From: an uncultured Lachnospiraceae bacterium
Lineage (GTDB): Bacteria > Bacillota > Clostridia > Lachnospirales > Lachnospiraceae
Length of the DNA stretch: 5,089 nucleotides
Direction: 5' to 3'
NCBI GenBank assembly: GCA_900313265.1
Contig: OMRN01000320.1
Location: 1-5,089, forward strand
Below are positions 1 through 5,089 of the stretch, piece after piece (position 1 is the stretch's first letter; each line of letters opens with the position of its first letter). The notes under the pieces are model-generated. The model made no database searches and had not been told where the DNA came from. It was given only the letters and a program-made list of their open reading frames with translations. Made by a program: the position numbers and the translations under genes.

Positions 1-234
1 CGAATCCGGCAATAGTCCGTTAATCGTTTTGGCGGTCATACTCTTCCCGCAACCGGATTCTCCCACCAGTCCGACAATACTTCCGCACGGAATCTCCATG
101 TCTATGCCTTTTAAAATCGGCAAATCCACACCTTTTTCTTTTACGGATAACGACAGGTTATGGATTCTCAGCAGAATGTCCGGTGCCTGAGAGTTTTTTA
201 TTTGATTTTCATTTTCCGAATTTTTCTTTGTCAT
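1..234 (-). CDS. Opp/Dpp-type peptide ABC transporter ATP-binding protein (OppD/DppD-like), 3'-truncated by the window edge
   Basis: Reading from the ATG at 234-232, the frame stays open to base 1 and gives the first 78 residues of an ABC ATPase. Residues about 22-48 match the first strands of a peptide-importer nucleotide-binding domain (LLRIHNLSLSV, then LPILKGIDMEI). Residues 54-65 hold VGLVGESGCGKS, whose last eight residues are a perfect Walker A motif; the ESGCGKS form is typical of the OppD/DppD/OppF group. The Q-loop, signature motif, Walker B and the C-terminal oligopeptide-transporter extension lie outside the window. The protein would hydrolyse ATP on the cytoplasmic face to drive the two permeases. 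It starts 6 bp after the permease stop, so it is almost certainly co-transcribed. About 20 residues rich in Lys, Asn and Glu precede the domain, and no other ATG lies between them and the domain. Whether it is the D or F subunit cannot be settled from this fragment; D is likelier by gene order. Confidence 0.93.
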   Translation of the reverse strand, partial: MTKKNSENENQIKNSQAPDILLRIHNLSLSVKEKGVDLPILKGIDMEIPCGSIVGLVGESGCGKSMTAKTINGLLPDS

Positions 235-238
235 AATA

Positions 239-244
239 CCTCAC
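239..244 (-). promoter_or_regulatory. Ribosome-binding site of the ATPase gene, overlapping the upstream stop codon
   Basis: On the minus strand the bases read GTGAGG followed by TATT and then ATG. The GAGG core shares its first two bases with the TGA stop of the second permease (243-241). The spacing to the ATG is short, about 4 nt. This supports the chosen start and suggests that translation of the ATPase is coupled to that of the permease. Confidence 0.6.
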
Positions 245-1071
245 TGCTTCATCGTGGGATCCAGAATATCCCGAAGCGCATCTCCGAGGAAACTGAACGC
301 AAGAACCAGTACAAGAATCATACCGGCAGGGGCAAGCGACAGCCACGGCATATCAAAAAGATACTGTTTCGACTGATTCACCATAAGACCGAGCGAAACA
401 CCCGGCGGCTGAATGCCGATCCCTAAGAAACTTAAGGAACTTTCCGAAAGAACGGATGCCGGTATATTCAGCGTAAATAAGACAATCAGTGTCGGAACCA
501 GATTCGGAAAAATATGACGGGTCATAATCCGGAATCGGCCGACTCCCGCTGTTTTTGCGGCCTTTACATATTCACTTTTGGCGATTCTTTGCGTAGCGGA
601 ACGAACGATACGCGCAATGCCTCCCCATTCGATTATTACAATGGACAGAAAAACGCTCACGGCCGAACCGCCGAACGTGTAAAGAATTACCATTGCGAGA
701 AGAATTCCGGGAATTGCCAGGGTAACATCCGACGCCCATGTAACGGCAGAATCGGCTGCTTTTCCAAAGAATGCTCCGATAATTCCGAAAACGGTACCGA
801 CGATTACGGCAAGTGCCGTAGGAAGGATGGCAATCAGAAAAGACGTCCTCGTTCCGTAAAGAAGACGCGCCAGAACATTCCTTCCGAGTTCATCCGTTCC
901 CAGTATATGACCGGCTCCGGGAGGAGACAGTCTGACGGAAAGATCCTGGGCGGAATCCGCACCCGGGAACAAAACCGGTGCCAGGAAGGAAACCACGGCA
1001 ATGACAAGGATGACGCTTAAGGAAATAATTACCGTTTTATTTTTTACGCAGCGTTTAACATTTTCCTTCAT
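241..1071 (-). CDS. Peptide-type ABC transporter permease (OppC/DppC-like)
   Basis: This is a 276-residue inner-membrane permease of the binding-protein-dependent family (BPD_transp_1), a normal length for DppC/OppC. It forms half of the translocation channel with the upstream permease. A short cytoplasmic N-terminus leads into a membrane segment at about 12-34. Residues 55-77 carry the family hallmark HILGTDELGRN followed by LLYGTRTS. Further hydrophobic segments lie at about 78-101, 116-133, 136-153, 192-213 and 245-263. The EAA coupling loop, which contacts the ATPase, is at 167-193 (EYVKAAKTAG, then IFPN). The stretch LSFLGIGIQPP (213-223) and the C-terminal GDALRDILDP (263-272) are also typical of OppC/DppC. 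The ATG at 1071 is the first start codon in its frame after an in-frame stop, but it has no strong Shine-Dalgarno sequence. The gene lies 82 bp after the first permease and 6 bp before the ATPase. The family is clear; the transported substrate is not. Confidence 0.95.
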   Translation of the reverse strand: MKENVKRCVKNKTVIISLSVILVIAVVSFLAPVLFPGADSAQDLSVRLSPPGAGHILGTDELGRNVLARLLYGTRTSFLIAILPTALAVIVGTVFGIIGAFFGKAADSAVTWASDVTLAIPGILLAMVILYTFGGSAVSVFLSIVIIEWGGIARIVRSATQRIAKSEYVKAAKTAGVGRFRIMTRHIFPNLVPTLIVLFTLNIPASVLSESSLSFLGIGIQPPGVSLGLMVNQSKQYLFDMPWLSLAPAGMILVLVLAFSFLGDALRDILDPTMKQ

Positions 1072-1153
1072 GATAGTTCTTTGTTTTATCTCTTCGAAAT
1101 TTTCTCTTCGAAATTTTCTCTTAGAATTATTTTTCGTTTCGTTTTATTTCTTA
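1072..1153 (-). other. 82-bp AT-rich intercistronic gap between the two permease genes
   Basis: This is by far the largest gap in the operon. In the transcript sense it is almost pure A, G and T with very few C residues, and it holds the 14-bp tandem repeat. No GC-rich hairpin followed by a U-tract is present, so it does not look like an intrinsic terminator. No good -35/-10 pair was found. The bases just before the downstream ATG read ACAAAGAACTATC, which offers only a weak AAAG as ribosome-binding site. The frame of the downstream gene is open upstream to a TAA near the 5' end of the gap but contains no ATG, GTG or TTG. Confidence 0.7.
1089..1130. repeat. Three tandem copies of a 14-bp unit in the gap between the permease genes
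   Basis: On the plus strand the unit TCTCTTCGAAATTT occurs exactly twice in a row (1089-1102 and 1103-1116). A third, decayed copy, TCTCTTAGAATTAT, follows at 1117-1130 and matches at 11 of 14 positions. Each perfect copy contains the 6-bp palindrome TTCGAA, so the two copies could pair in the transcript as a short, weak stem (6 bp plus marginal wobble pairs). In the mRNA sense the repeat is purine-rich (GAAGAGAAAATTTC) and lies just upstream of the second permease start. The period is not a multiple of three and the region is not coding. It may be simple slipped-strand duplication; no function can be assigned from sequence alone. Confidence 0.8.
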
Positions 1154-2074
1154 TTACTTCGTATTTTTCAGTCTCGGATCTAAAACCCTATTAATAACAT
1201 CGGCAGCGATATTGCCCACGGCAACAAGCAGGGCCGCAAACAGTACCGTTCCCTGTAACAGAGGCATGTCTCTGGTCTGGACAGCCGTAATCGCAAGTTT
1301 TCCGATTCCAGAAATGCCGAAGATGCTTTCCGTAATAACCGCTCCGGAGAGCATTCCGGAAAACTGGATTGCCATCATTGTAATAATCGGCAGCATGGCA
1401 TTTTTAAGCCCGTGAGTCAGTACCGCCCTTTTGGCGGTCATCCCCTTGGCTTTAGCCGTATCAATATAGGGCGCCTGCATCTGCTCCATGAGATTGGATC
1501 TCGTAAGTCTCCCGATGCTGCCGGCACTGTTCCATCCGAGTGCAACGGCAGGCAGAATCATGGAATAGACACTCCCGTTATAATTCTGGGGAAATAAAGA
1601 AAGACGAAAATAAAAAATATACTGAAGAAACAAGGCTGTCATAAAGACCGGAACGGAAATTCCGAGAAGTGACAGTCCGCTGAAAAGATAATCCGGGAAA
1701 CGTCTGTTATGAAGAACCGAAATCACCCCGGCCAGGATTCCGAATACCCAGGCAAACAGCGCCGCCATAACCGACAAAAGCAGTGTATTCGGAAATGCTT
1801 CCGCTATCAGGGACAGAACCGGACGGTTATAATAAAAACTTTGTCCCAAATCGCCCCGTAAAACGCCTGTCAGATAACGGAAAAACTGCACCGGCAGAGG
1901 CTTATCCAAACCCAGATTTTCCGTCATCCGGGCCAGAGCTTCCTGATTGACATGGTCATTTAATAAAACGGATGCGGTATCTCCCGGAATGATTCTGAGC
2001 ATGAGAAAAATCAGAATCATTACTCCGAGAAGAACCGTAATCACATAAATAACCTTTTTTACGCCTTCCCACAT
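1154..2074 (-). CDS. Peptide-type ABC transporter permease (OppB/DppB-like)
   Basis: This 306-residue inner-membrane permease matches the usual length of OppB/DppB and pairs with the downstream permease to form the import channel. The first membrane segment (about 9-29) runs into the family hallmark RIIPGD at 27-32. The extracytoplasmic stretch contains LGLDKPLPVQF (54-64) and GVLRGDLGQSF (70-80), both characteristic of this subfamily. Further hydrophobic segments lie at about 96-120, 130-157, 170-186, 226-248 and 275-297. The EAA loop is at 202-231 (PYIDTAKAKGMTAKRA, then NAMLPII), and the C-terminus RVLDPRLK is typical. The start ATG follows the TGA of the binding-protein gene after a single base. 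The nearest purine-rich site (GGGAG, 2090-2094) is 15 nt away, so translation probably depends on coupling or reinitiation. A GTG at codon 11 with AAAGG before it is a weaker alternative, because it would remove the start of the first membrane segment. Confidence 0.95.
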   Translation of the reverse strand: MWEGVKKVIYVITVLLGVMILIFLMLRIIPGDTASVLLNDHVNQEALARMTENLGLDKPLPVQFFRYLTGVLRGDLGQSFYYNRPVLSLIAEAFPNTLLLSVMAALFAWVFGILAGVISVLHNRRFPDYLFSGLSLLGISVPVFMTALFLQYIFYFRLSLFPQNYNGSVYSMILPAVALGWNSAGSIGRLTRSNLMEQMQAPYIDTAKAKGMTAKRAVLTHGLKNAMLPIITMMAIQFSGMLSGAVITESIFGISGIGKLAITAVQTRDMPLLQGTVLFAALLVAVGNIAADVINRVLDPRLKNTK

Positions 2075-2075
2075 A

Positions 2076-3695
2076 TCAGAATAATTCTACTCCCGAGAAA
2101 TAAATATCACTCCAGCCGGCCCAGTGCGGGGTAAAGTTCTTTACGCGGCTTCCTTTCACATAGGTATGCTTTAACGAATACAGAGGTACCCATACCGCAT
2201 CATCCTGTACAAGTTTCTTTTCCAGTGCTGCATATTCTGCCATTCGATCATCCGTATTCACAATTTTACGGGCATCGGCAACTCTTGCAATCGTGGCGGT
2301 ATCTCCGTAATTATCGGAACGTGAAACGGTGTTATCCACGGAACCGAAGAACGTATAGATGATGTTGTCCGGATCATTAAAATCCAGAATCCACAAAGCG
2401 ACGAAGGAAGGCATCTTTCCGCTGTTTCTTAGATCCAGCCAGGATGCATGGTCATAACTTTTAATATTTGCATTAATACCGACTTCCTTAAGATTCTCGG
2501 CAATAATCTGAATCGAATTATTAATGGCATCCGCGGCACCCGCATCCACGGAAATTTCCATGTCAAAACCGTTTTCATATCCGGCTTCTTTCAAAAGCTT
2601 CTTCGCTTCTTGTGTATCACGCTTAAGCCAGCCCTGGTTCGCCTGAGAATAACCCAGACAGCCGCTTGGATAAATACCGTCTTCCAGTTTTCCGTCTCCG
2701 CCGTAAACCGACTGTAAAATGGAATCACGGTCGATGGAAAGCTGAATGGCTTTTCTGACCTTAACGTCCGTCAGAGGTTCAATATTTTCATTCAAAAGAA
2801 AATAGTTCGTTCCGAGCCGGTCTACCGAAACAAGGCTGTCTTTATACGCACCGTTTTTATAAGTGGAATCTACGATGGCACTGTCCAGGAACAGACAGTC
2901 TAAAATATCAAGATCACCCTTTTGGAAAGCCATGTTCATGGATGAAGCATCCATCACCTTTATTTCTACTTTTTTTACGGAAGGCTCTTCTCCCCAGTAA
3001 CGGGTATTGTACTCAAAGCTCAGACTGCTGCCGCGGTTCCATGCTGTTACGATATAAGGACCCGTTCCGATGGTCTTCTCCGGCACGGTACCGAAATCAT
3101 TTCCCGCCTCCGTTACGATTTTACGGGAATAAATCACGGTAGACGGCGTCGCAAGCTGGGCAATAAACCCGGAAAAAGGTTCGGCAAGCGTAATCGTAAA
3201 ATGCAAATCATCTTCCACCGTTATGCCACGAAGTTCCGTTGCCTGACCGTTTAACAGTTCTTCAGCACCGTCGATTGCAATGACAAAATCCGTCTGTGCA
3301 CTGTCCGGCAAAGTCAGAATACGTTCAAATGTAAACTTTACATCATCCGCCTTCAGAGGAGTCCCGTCCGAAAATACAATTCCGTCCTTGAGCGTAAATT
3401 TATAAACCAGTCCGTCATCCGAAACCGTAAATGAATCCGCCAGACTGTTCACGATTTCCGTCGTTCCGTCCGGATTCTTCTTAATGGAAAAAAGCGAATC
3501 AAACACATTCATGGGAACGATATAATCATTGGATGTTTTGTGCGCATCCATGCTGACAATATCATCGACGATTGCCAGATGAATTTCGCCGTCCGCTCCG
3601 GATTTTGAACCGGCAGATTTACACGAAACCATTCCGGCCGTCATTACCGGCAAAATCAAACCCAGACAAAGAAATTTCAACACTCTTTTGTTCAT
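2076..3695 (-). CDS. Extracellular solute-binding lipoprotein, family 5 (OppA/DppA-like)
   Basis: This 539-residue protein is the substrate-capturing subunit of the importer. Residues 1-25 form a lipoprotein signal: MNKR, a hydrophobic stretch, then GMVSC with the lipidated Cys at 25. Position -3 is Met rather than the usual Leu. The mature part is a complete SBP_bac_5 domain. Residues 99-126 carry the family signature (KFTLKDGIVFSDGTPLKADD, then VKFTFERI). Other hallmarks are GTGPY (210-214), VRKAIQLSIDRDSIL (313-327) and WILDFNDPDN (435-444). In characterised DppA/OppA proteins an Asp in the equivalent of that last region contacts the peptide amino group, which favours a peptide ligand over nickel, though this is inference. 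Length is normal and no frame breaks are seen. The start is fixed by a good AGAGG site 9 nt upstream and by the signal peptide. The gene is 32 bp after the chemoreceptor gene and 1 bp before the first permease gene. The actual ligand (di-, oligopeptide or other) cannot be named. Confidence 0.95.
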   Translation of the reverse strand: MNKRVLKFLCLGLILPVMTAGMVSCKSAGSKSGADGEIHLAIVDDIVSMDAHKTSNDYIVPMNVFDSLFSIKKNPDGTTEIVNSLADSFTVSDDGLVYKFTLKDGIVFSDGTPLKADDVKFTFERILTLPDSAQTDFVIAIDGAEELLNGQATELRGITVEDDLHFTITLAEPFSGFIAQLATPSTVIYSRKIVTEAGNDFGTVPEKTIGTGPYIVTAWNRGSSLSFEYNTRYWGEEPSVKKVEIKVMDASSMNMAFQKGDLDILDCLFLDSAIVDSTYKNGAYKDSLVSVDRLGTNYFLLNENIEPLTDVKVRKAIQLSIDRDSILQSVYGGDGKLEDGIYPSGCLGYSQANQGWLKRDTQEAKKLLKEAGYENGFDMEISVDAGAADAINNSIQIIAENLKEVGINANIKSYDHASWLDLRNSGKMPSFVALWILDFNDPDNIIYTFFGSVDNTVSRSDNYGDTATIARVADARKIVNTDDRMAEYAALEKKLVQDDAVWVPLYSLKHTYVKGSRVKNFTPHWAGWSDIYFSGVELF

Positions 3696-3727
3696 ATACC
3701 GACACCTCTTGTATTTTAGAATATTTC
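3696..3727 (-). other. 32-bp gap between the chemoreceptor and binding-protein genes
   Basis: After the TAA of the receptor gene come 32 bases that are AT-rich apart from the ribosome-binding site. There is no inverted repeat or U-tract, so no terminator separates the two genes. A TAAAAT hexamer resembles a -10 box, but no -35-like sequence lies at the right distance (GTCTGT is the best candidate), so a separate promoter is not supported. Read-through from the receptor gene into the transporter genes is the simplest reading. Confidence 0.6.
3705..3709 (-). promoter_or_regulatory. Ribosome-binding site of the solute-binding protein gene
   Basis: The minus strand reads AAGAGGTG, then TCGGTAT, then ATG. 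The AGAGG core is 9 nt from the start codon and is the strongest Shine-Dalgarno site in the window. It fits the expectation that the binding protein is made in excess over the membrane components, whose own initiation sites look weaker. Confidence 0.75.
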
Positions 3728-5089
3728 TTACTGATACAGACTTTCCGCCATCTCGGCAATTTCATCCGCCGCCGCATGCAGTTCTTCGACCGTGGCATTG
3801 ATGGTTCCCATCTCATCGGTTTCCTCTGAAATGCTGACGGAAATTTCATTGATTTTTTCCAAAATCGCCTTCACGGAATCATTGACATGCGTGAGCATTT
3901 CCGAAATATGCTCGGTGGTCTCTTTCGTGGAATTCGAAAGGGACTGCACTTCCGTCGCAACCACTGCGAAGCCGCGTCCCGCATCTCCCGCTCTGGCCGC
4001 TTCAATCGATGCGTTTAAGGAAAGCAGATTCGTCTGCCTCGTAATCCGCTGAATGCTTCCGATAATTTCCATCGATGCATTTACGGATTCTTCAATGGCA
4101 TTGGCCGCCTCACTGACATCGTCCTGCATGGAAGAAACCACCATCATCTGCGCGGTCGCTTTCTCCACGTTTACGGCAATTTCCGCAATACCGGCCCTGA
4201 GGGATTCGATATTCGGTTCCATTTCTTCCTCAAAACGAACCTGATTCTTCTTCTGTTTGGAGATATCGAGAATCGTTCCGGCCGCCATTAACGGAACGTG
4301 CTTTTCGGAGAATACGATATAGCTGGATGCACGAACCCAGACATATTCCCCGTTTTTATGTTTTACACGGTATTCCATGTCAAAAACCGTATTGCCGGAC
4401 GTATCCGTTAACTGCTCCTGAATGGCTGCGGAAGCAATGGGTACATCGTCCGGATGAATCCTTGTAATCCAGGACATCATGATGTCCGGAAACTCCGCGG
4501 AATTCGGCTGGAATCCGAGAATTTTCTTAAACTGGTCCGAATAAACCATCGCCGCATTCGGATCGTCAATCGCGTATTTGGTAAGATCCATGCTCCAGCT
4601 TCCTTCGAGCATCATCTTATCCACCGCATACCGCCTTCTGGAATCATGTTCAAAAATCTCTGCGGACTTCACCTGCTCGTCAATATCGGAAAATGTCCCG
4701 ATAAACTCCTTCGGACCTCCGTTTTCATAGCGGAGACATTCCCCCGCCGCATGAAACCATTTGTATTCGCCGGATTTGCATAAAAGCCGGTACTTTGTAT
4801 CATATTTCGTTCGTCCGGTCGTATCATTTGCACATTCGGCAAAATAAGCAAACACCTCTTCCGTTTCCTCCGGATGAATCATCTGTCCGAATACTTCGAT
4901 TTCATCCGGCAGCTCCGCTTTGGAATAGCCTAACATTTTCCGGAATTCGTCCGTAAAAACCACACCGGTCTGGTTTCCTGCTTCGTCGTAAAAGCACTTC
5001 CAGATTCCGAGATGTGTACTGGTATTGACGGCTTCCAGTTCCGCTTCCGCGGCTGCCAGCCGCTCCTTTAGCGTCTCAATCTCCTGCTC
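3728..5089 (-). CDS. PAS-PAS methyl-accepting chemotaxis protein, 5'-truncated by the window edge
   Basis: The frame is open from base 5089 to the TAA at 3728-3730, giving the last 453 residues (numbered here from the edge). A GTG at 4963 is in frame but lies inside the first PAS domain, so the true start is beyond the window. Residues 1-22 form a coiled coil ([14 protein letters not shown]). Two PAS_3-like domains follow at about 25-138 and 158-278; each has a GxW-like opening, an F-x-K-x-LG segment, IHPEE or IHPDD, and a YR-x(3)-K-x-GEY-x-W core. Residues about 286-453 are the signalling hairpin, with its conserved tip at 351-378 ([18 protein letters not shown], then GRGFAVVA). The tip should bind CheW/CheA and pass a signal from the PAS ligands to the flagellar motor. 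No membrane segment or HAMP domain appears, so the visible part is cytoplasmic. The hairpin is short and the C-terminus (AESLYQ) lacks a CheR-docking pentapeptide. The PAS ligand is unknown. Confidence 0.93.
   Translation of the reverse strand, partial: EQEIETLKERLAAAEAELEAVNTSTHLGIWKCFYDEAGNQTGVVFTDEFRKMLGYSKAELPDEIEVFGQMIHPEETEEVFAYFAECANDTTGRTKYDTKYRLLCKSGEYKWFHAAGECLRYENGGPKEFIGTFSDIDEQVKSAEIFEHDSRRRYAVDKMMLEGSWSMDLTKYAIDDPNAAMVYSDQFKKILGFQPNSAEFPDIMMSWITRIHPDDVPIASAAIQEQLTDTSGNTVFDMEYRVKHKNGEYVWVRASSYIVFSEKHVPLMAAGTILDISKQKKNQVRFEEEMEPNIESLRAGIAEIAVNVEKATAQMMVVSSMQDDVSEAANAIEESVNASMEIIGSIQRITRQTNLLSLNASIEAARAGDAGRGFAVVATEVQSLSNSTKETTEHISEMLTHVNDSVKAILEKINEISVSISEETDEMGTINATVEELHAAADEIAEMAESLYQ
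4256..5017 (-). repeat. Tandem PAS domains in the chemoreceptor (internal protein duplication)
   Basis: The two PAS modules line up along their whole length. [18 protein letters not shown] in the first corresponds to [10 protein letters not shown] and SAEFPD in the second; IHPEE to [20 protein letters not shown] to [15 protein letters not shown]; and GTFSDIDEQ to GTILDISKQ. Each is preceded by a helical linker. The pattern implies an old duplication of a linker-plus-PAS unit. Similarity is clear at protein level but not as long identical DNA runs. The first module spans about 5017-4676 and the second about 4618-4256. Confidence 0.75.

Noticed and set aside
160..426. An 88-codon plus-strand open frame spanning the ATPase start and the permease end
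   Set aside because: It is antisense to two certain genes and shows no domain or plausible start context.
514..1020. A 168-codon open frame on the plus strand, antisense to the second permease
   Set aside because: It lies wholly within a well-supported permease gene, and its translation is rich in Cys, Arg, Asn and Gly with no recognisable domain. It is a shadow frame.
1089..1116. CRISPR-like repeat
   Set aside because: The copies are only 14 bp, directly adjacent with no spacers, and limited to three units.
1072..1153. Possible intrinsic terminator or attenuator between the permeases
   Set aside because: The only stem is a weak TTCGAA self-pairing, with no GC-rich hairpin and no U-tract after it.
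3696..3740. Possible promoter for the transporter genes, based on a TAAAAT hexamer
   Set aside because: No -35-like sequence lies at about 17 bp (GTCTGT is poor), so this is no better than chance in AT-rich DNA.
3619..3849. A minus-strand 76-codon frame bridging the receptor and binding-protein genes
   Set aside because: It overlaps the end of the receptor and the signal peptide of the binding protein in another frame; both are strongly supported by family motifs.
4961..4963. GTG as the start codon of the chemoreceptor
   Set aside because: The frame is open upstream to the window edge and encodes a coiled coil and the beginning of the first PAS domain (GIW, then DEAGNQTG), so a start here would cut the domain.

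Overview
The window holds five genes, all on the minus strand and read from high to low coordinates. They form most of an operon: a soluble-looking chemoreceptor (5' end beyond the right edge), then a peptide-type (Opp/Dpp, PepT family) ABC importer in the usual order of lipoprotein binding protein, first permease, second permease and ATPase (3' end beyond the left edge). Coding density is very high. The only non-coding gaps are 32 bp (receptor to binding protein), 1 bp (binding protein to first permease), 82 bp (between the permeases) and 6 bp (second permease to ATPase). There is no stretch of 300 bases without a gene, and no tRNA, rRNA, CRISPR array, IS element or phage gene was seen.

The lipoprotein signal peptide on the binding protein, purine-rich Shine-Dalgarno sites, moderate GC, and a receptor with PAS domains fused to a short MCP signalling domain all suggest a Gram-positive clostridial bacterium, perhaps of the Lachnospiraceae. 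That is a pattern-based inference; there is no taxonomic marker in the window.

Right to left: 5089-3728 encodes a coiled coil, two PAS_3-like domains and a cytoplasmic MCP hairpin. 3695-2076 encodes a 539-residue family 5 solute-binding lipoprotein. 2074-1154 and 1071-241 encode the two inner-membrane permeases, each with an EAA loop. 234-1 encodes the first 78 residues of the ATPase, including the Walker A motif. The binding protein would capture an oligopeptide or similar solute outside the cell, the permeases would form the channel, and the ATPase (probably with a second ATPase beyond the left edge) would drive import.

The transporter is ordinary. The points worth a second look are the chemoreceptor placed in line with the transporter, the tandem 14-bp repeats between the permease genes, and the lack of a clear ribosome-binding site for the second permease. 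I found no convincing undescribed system.
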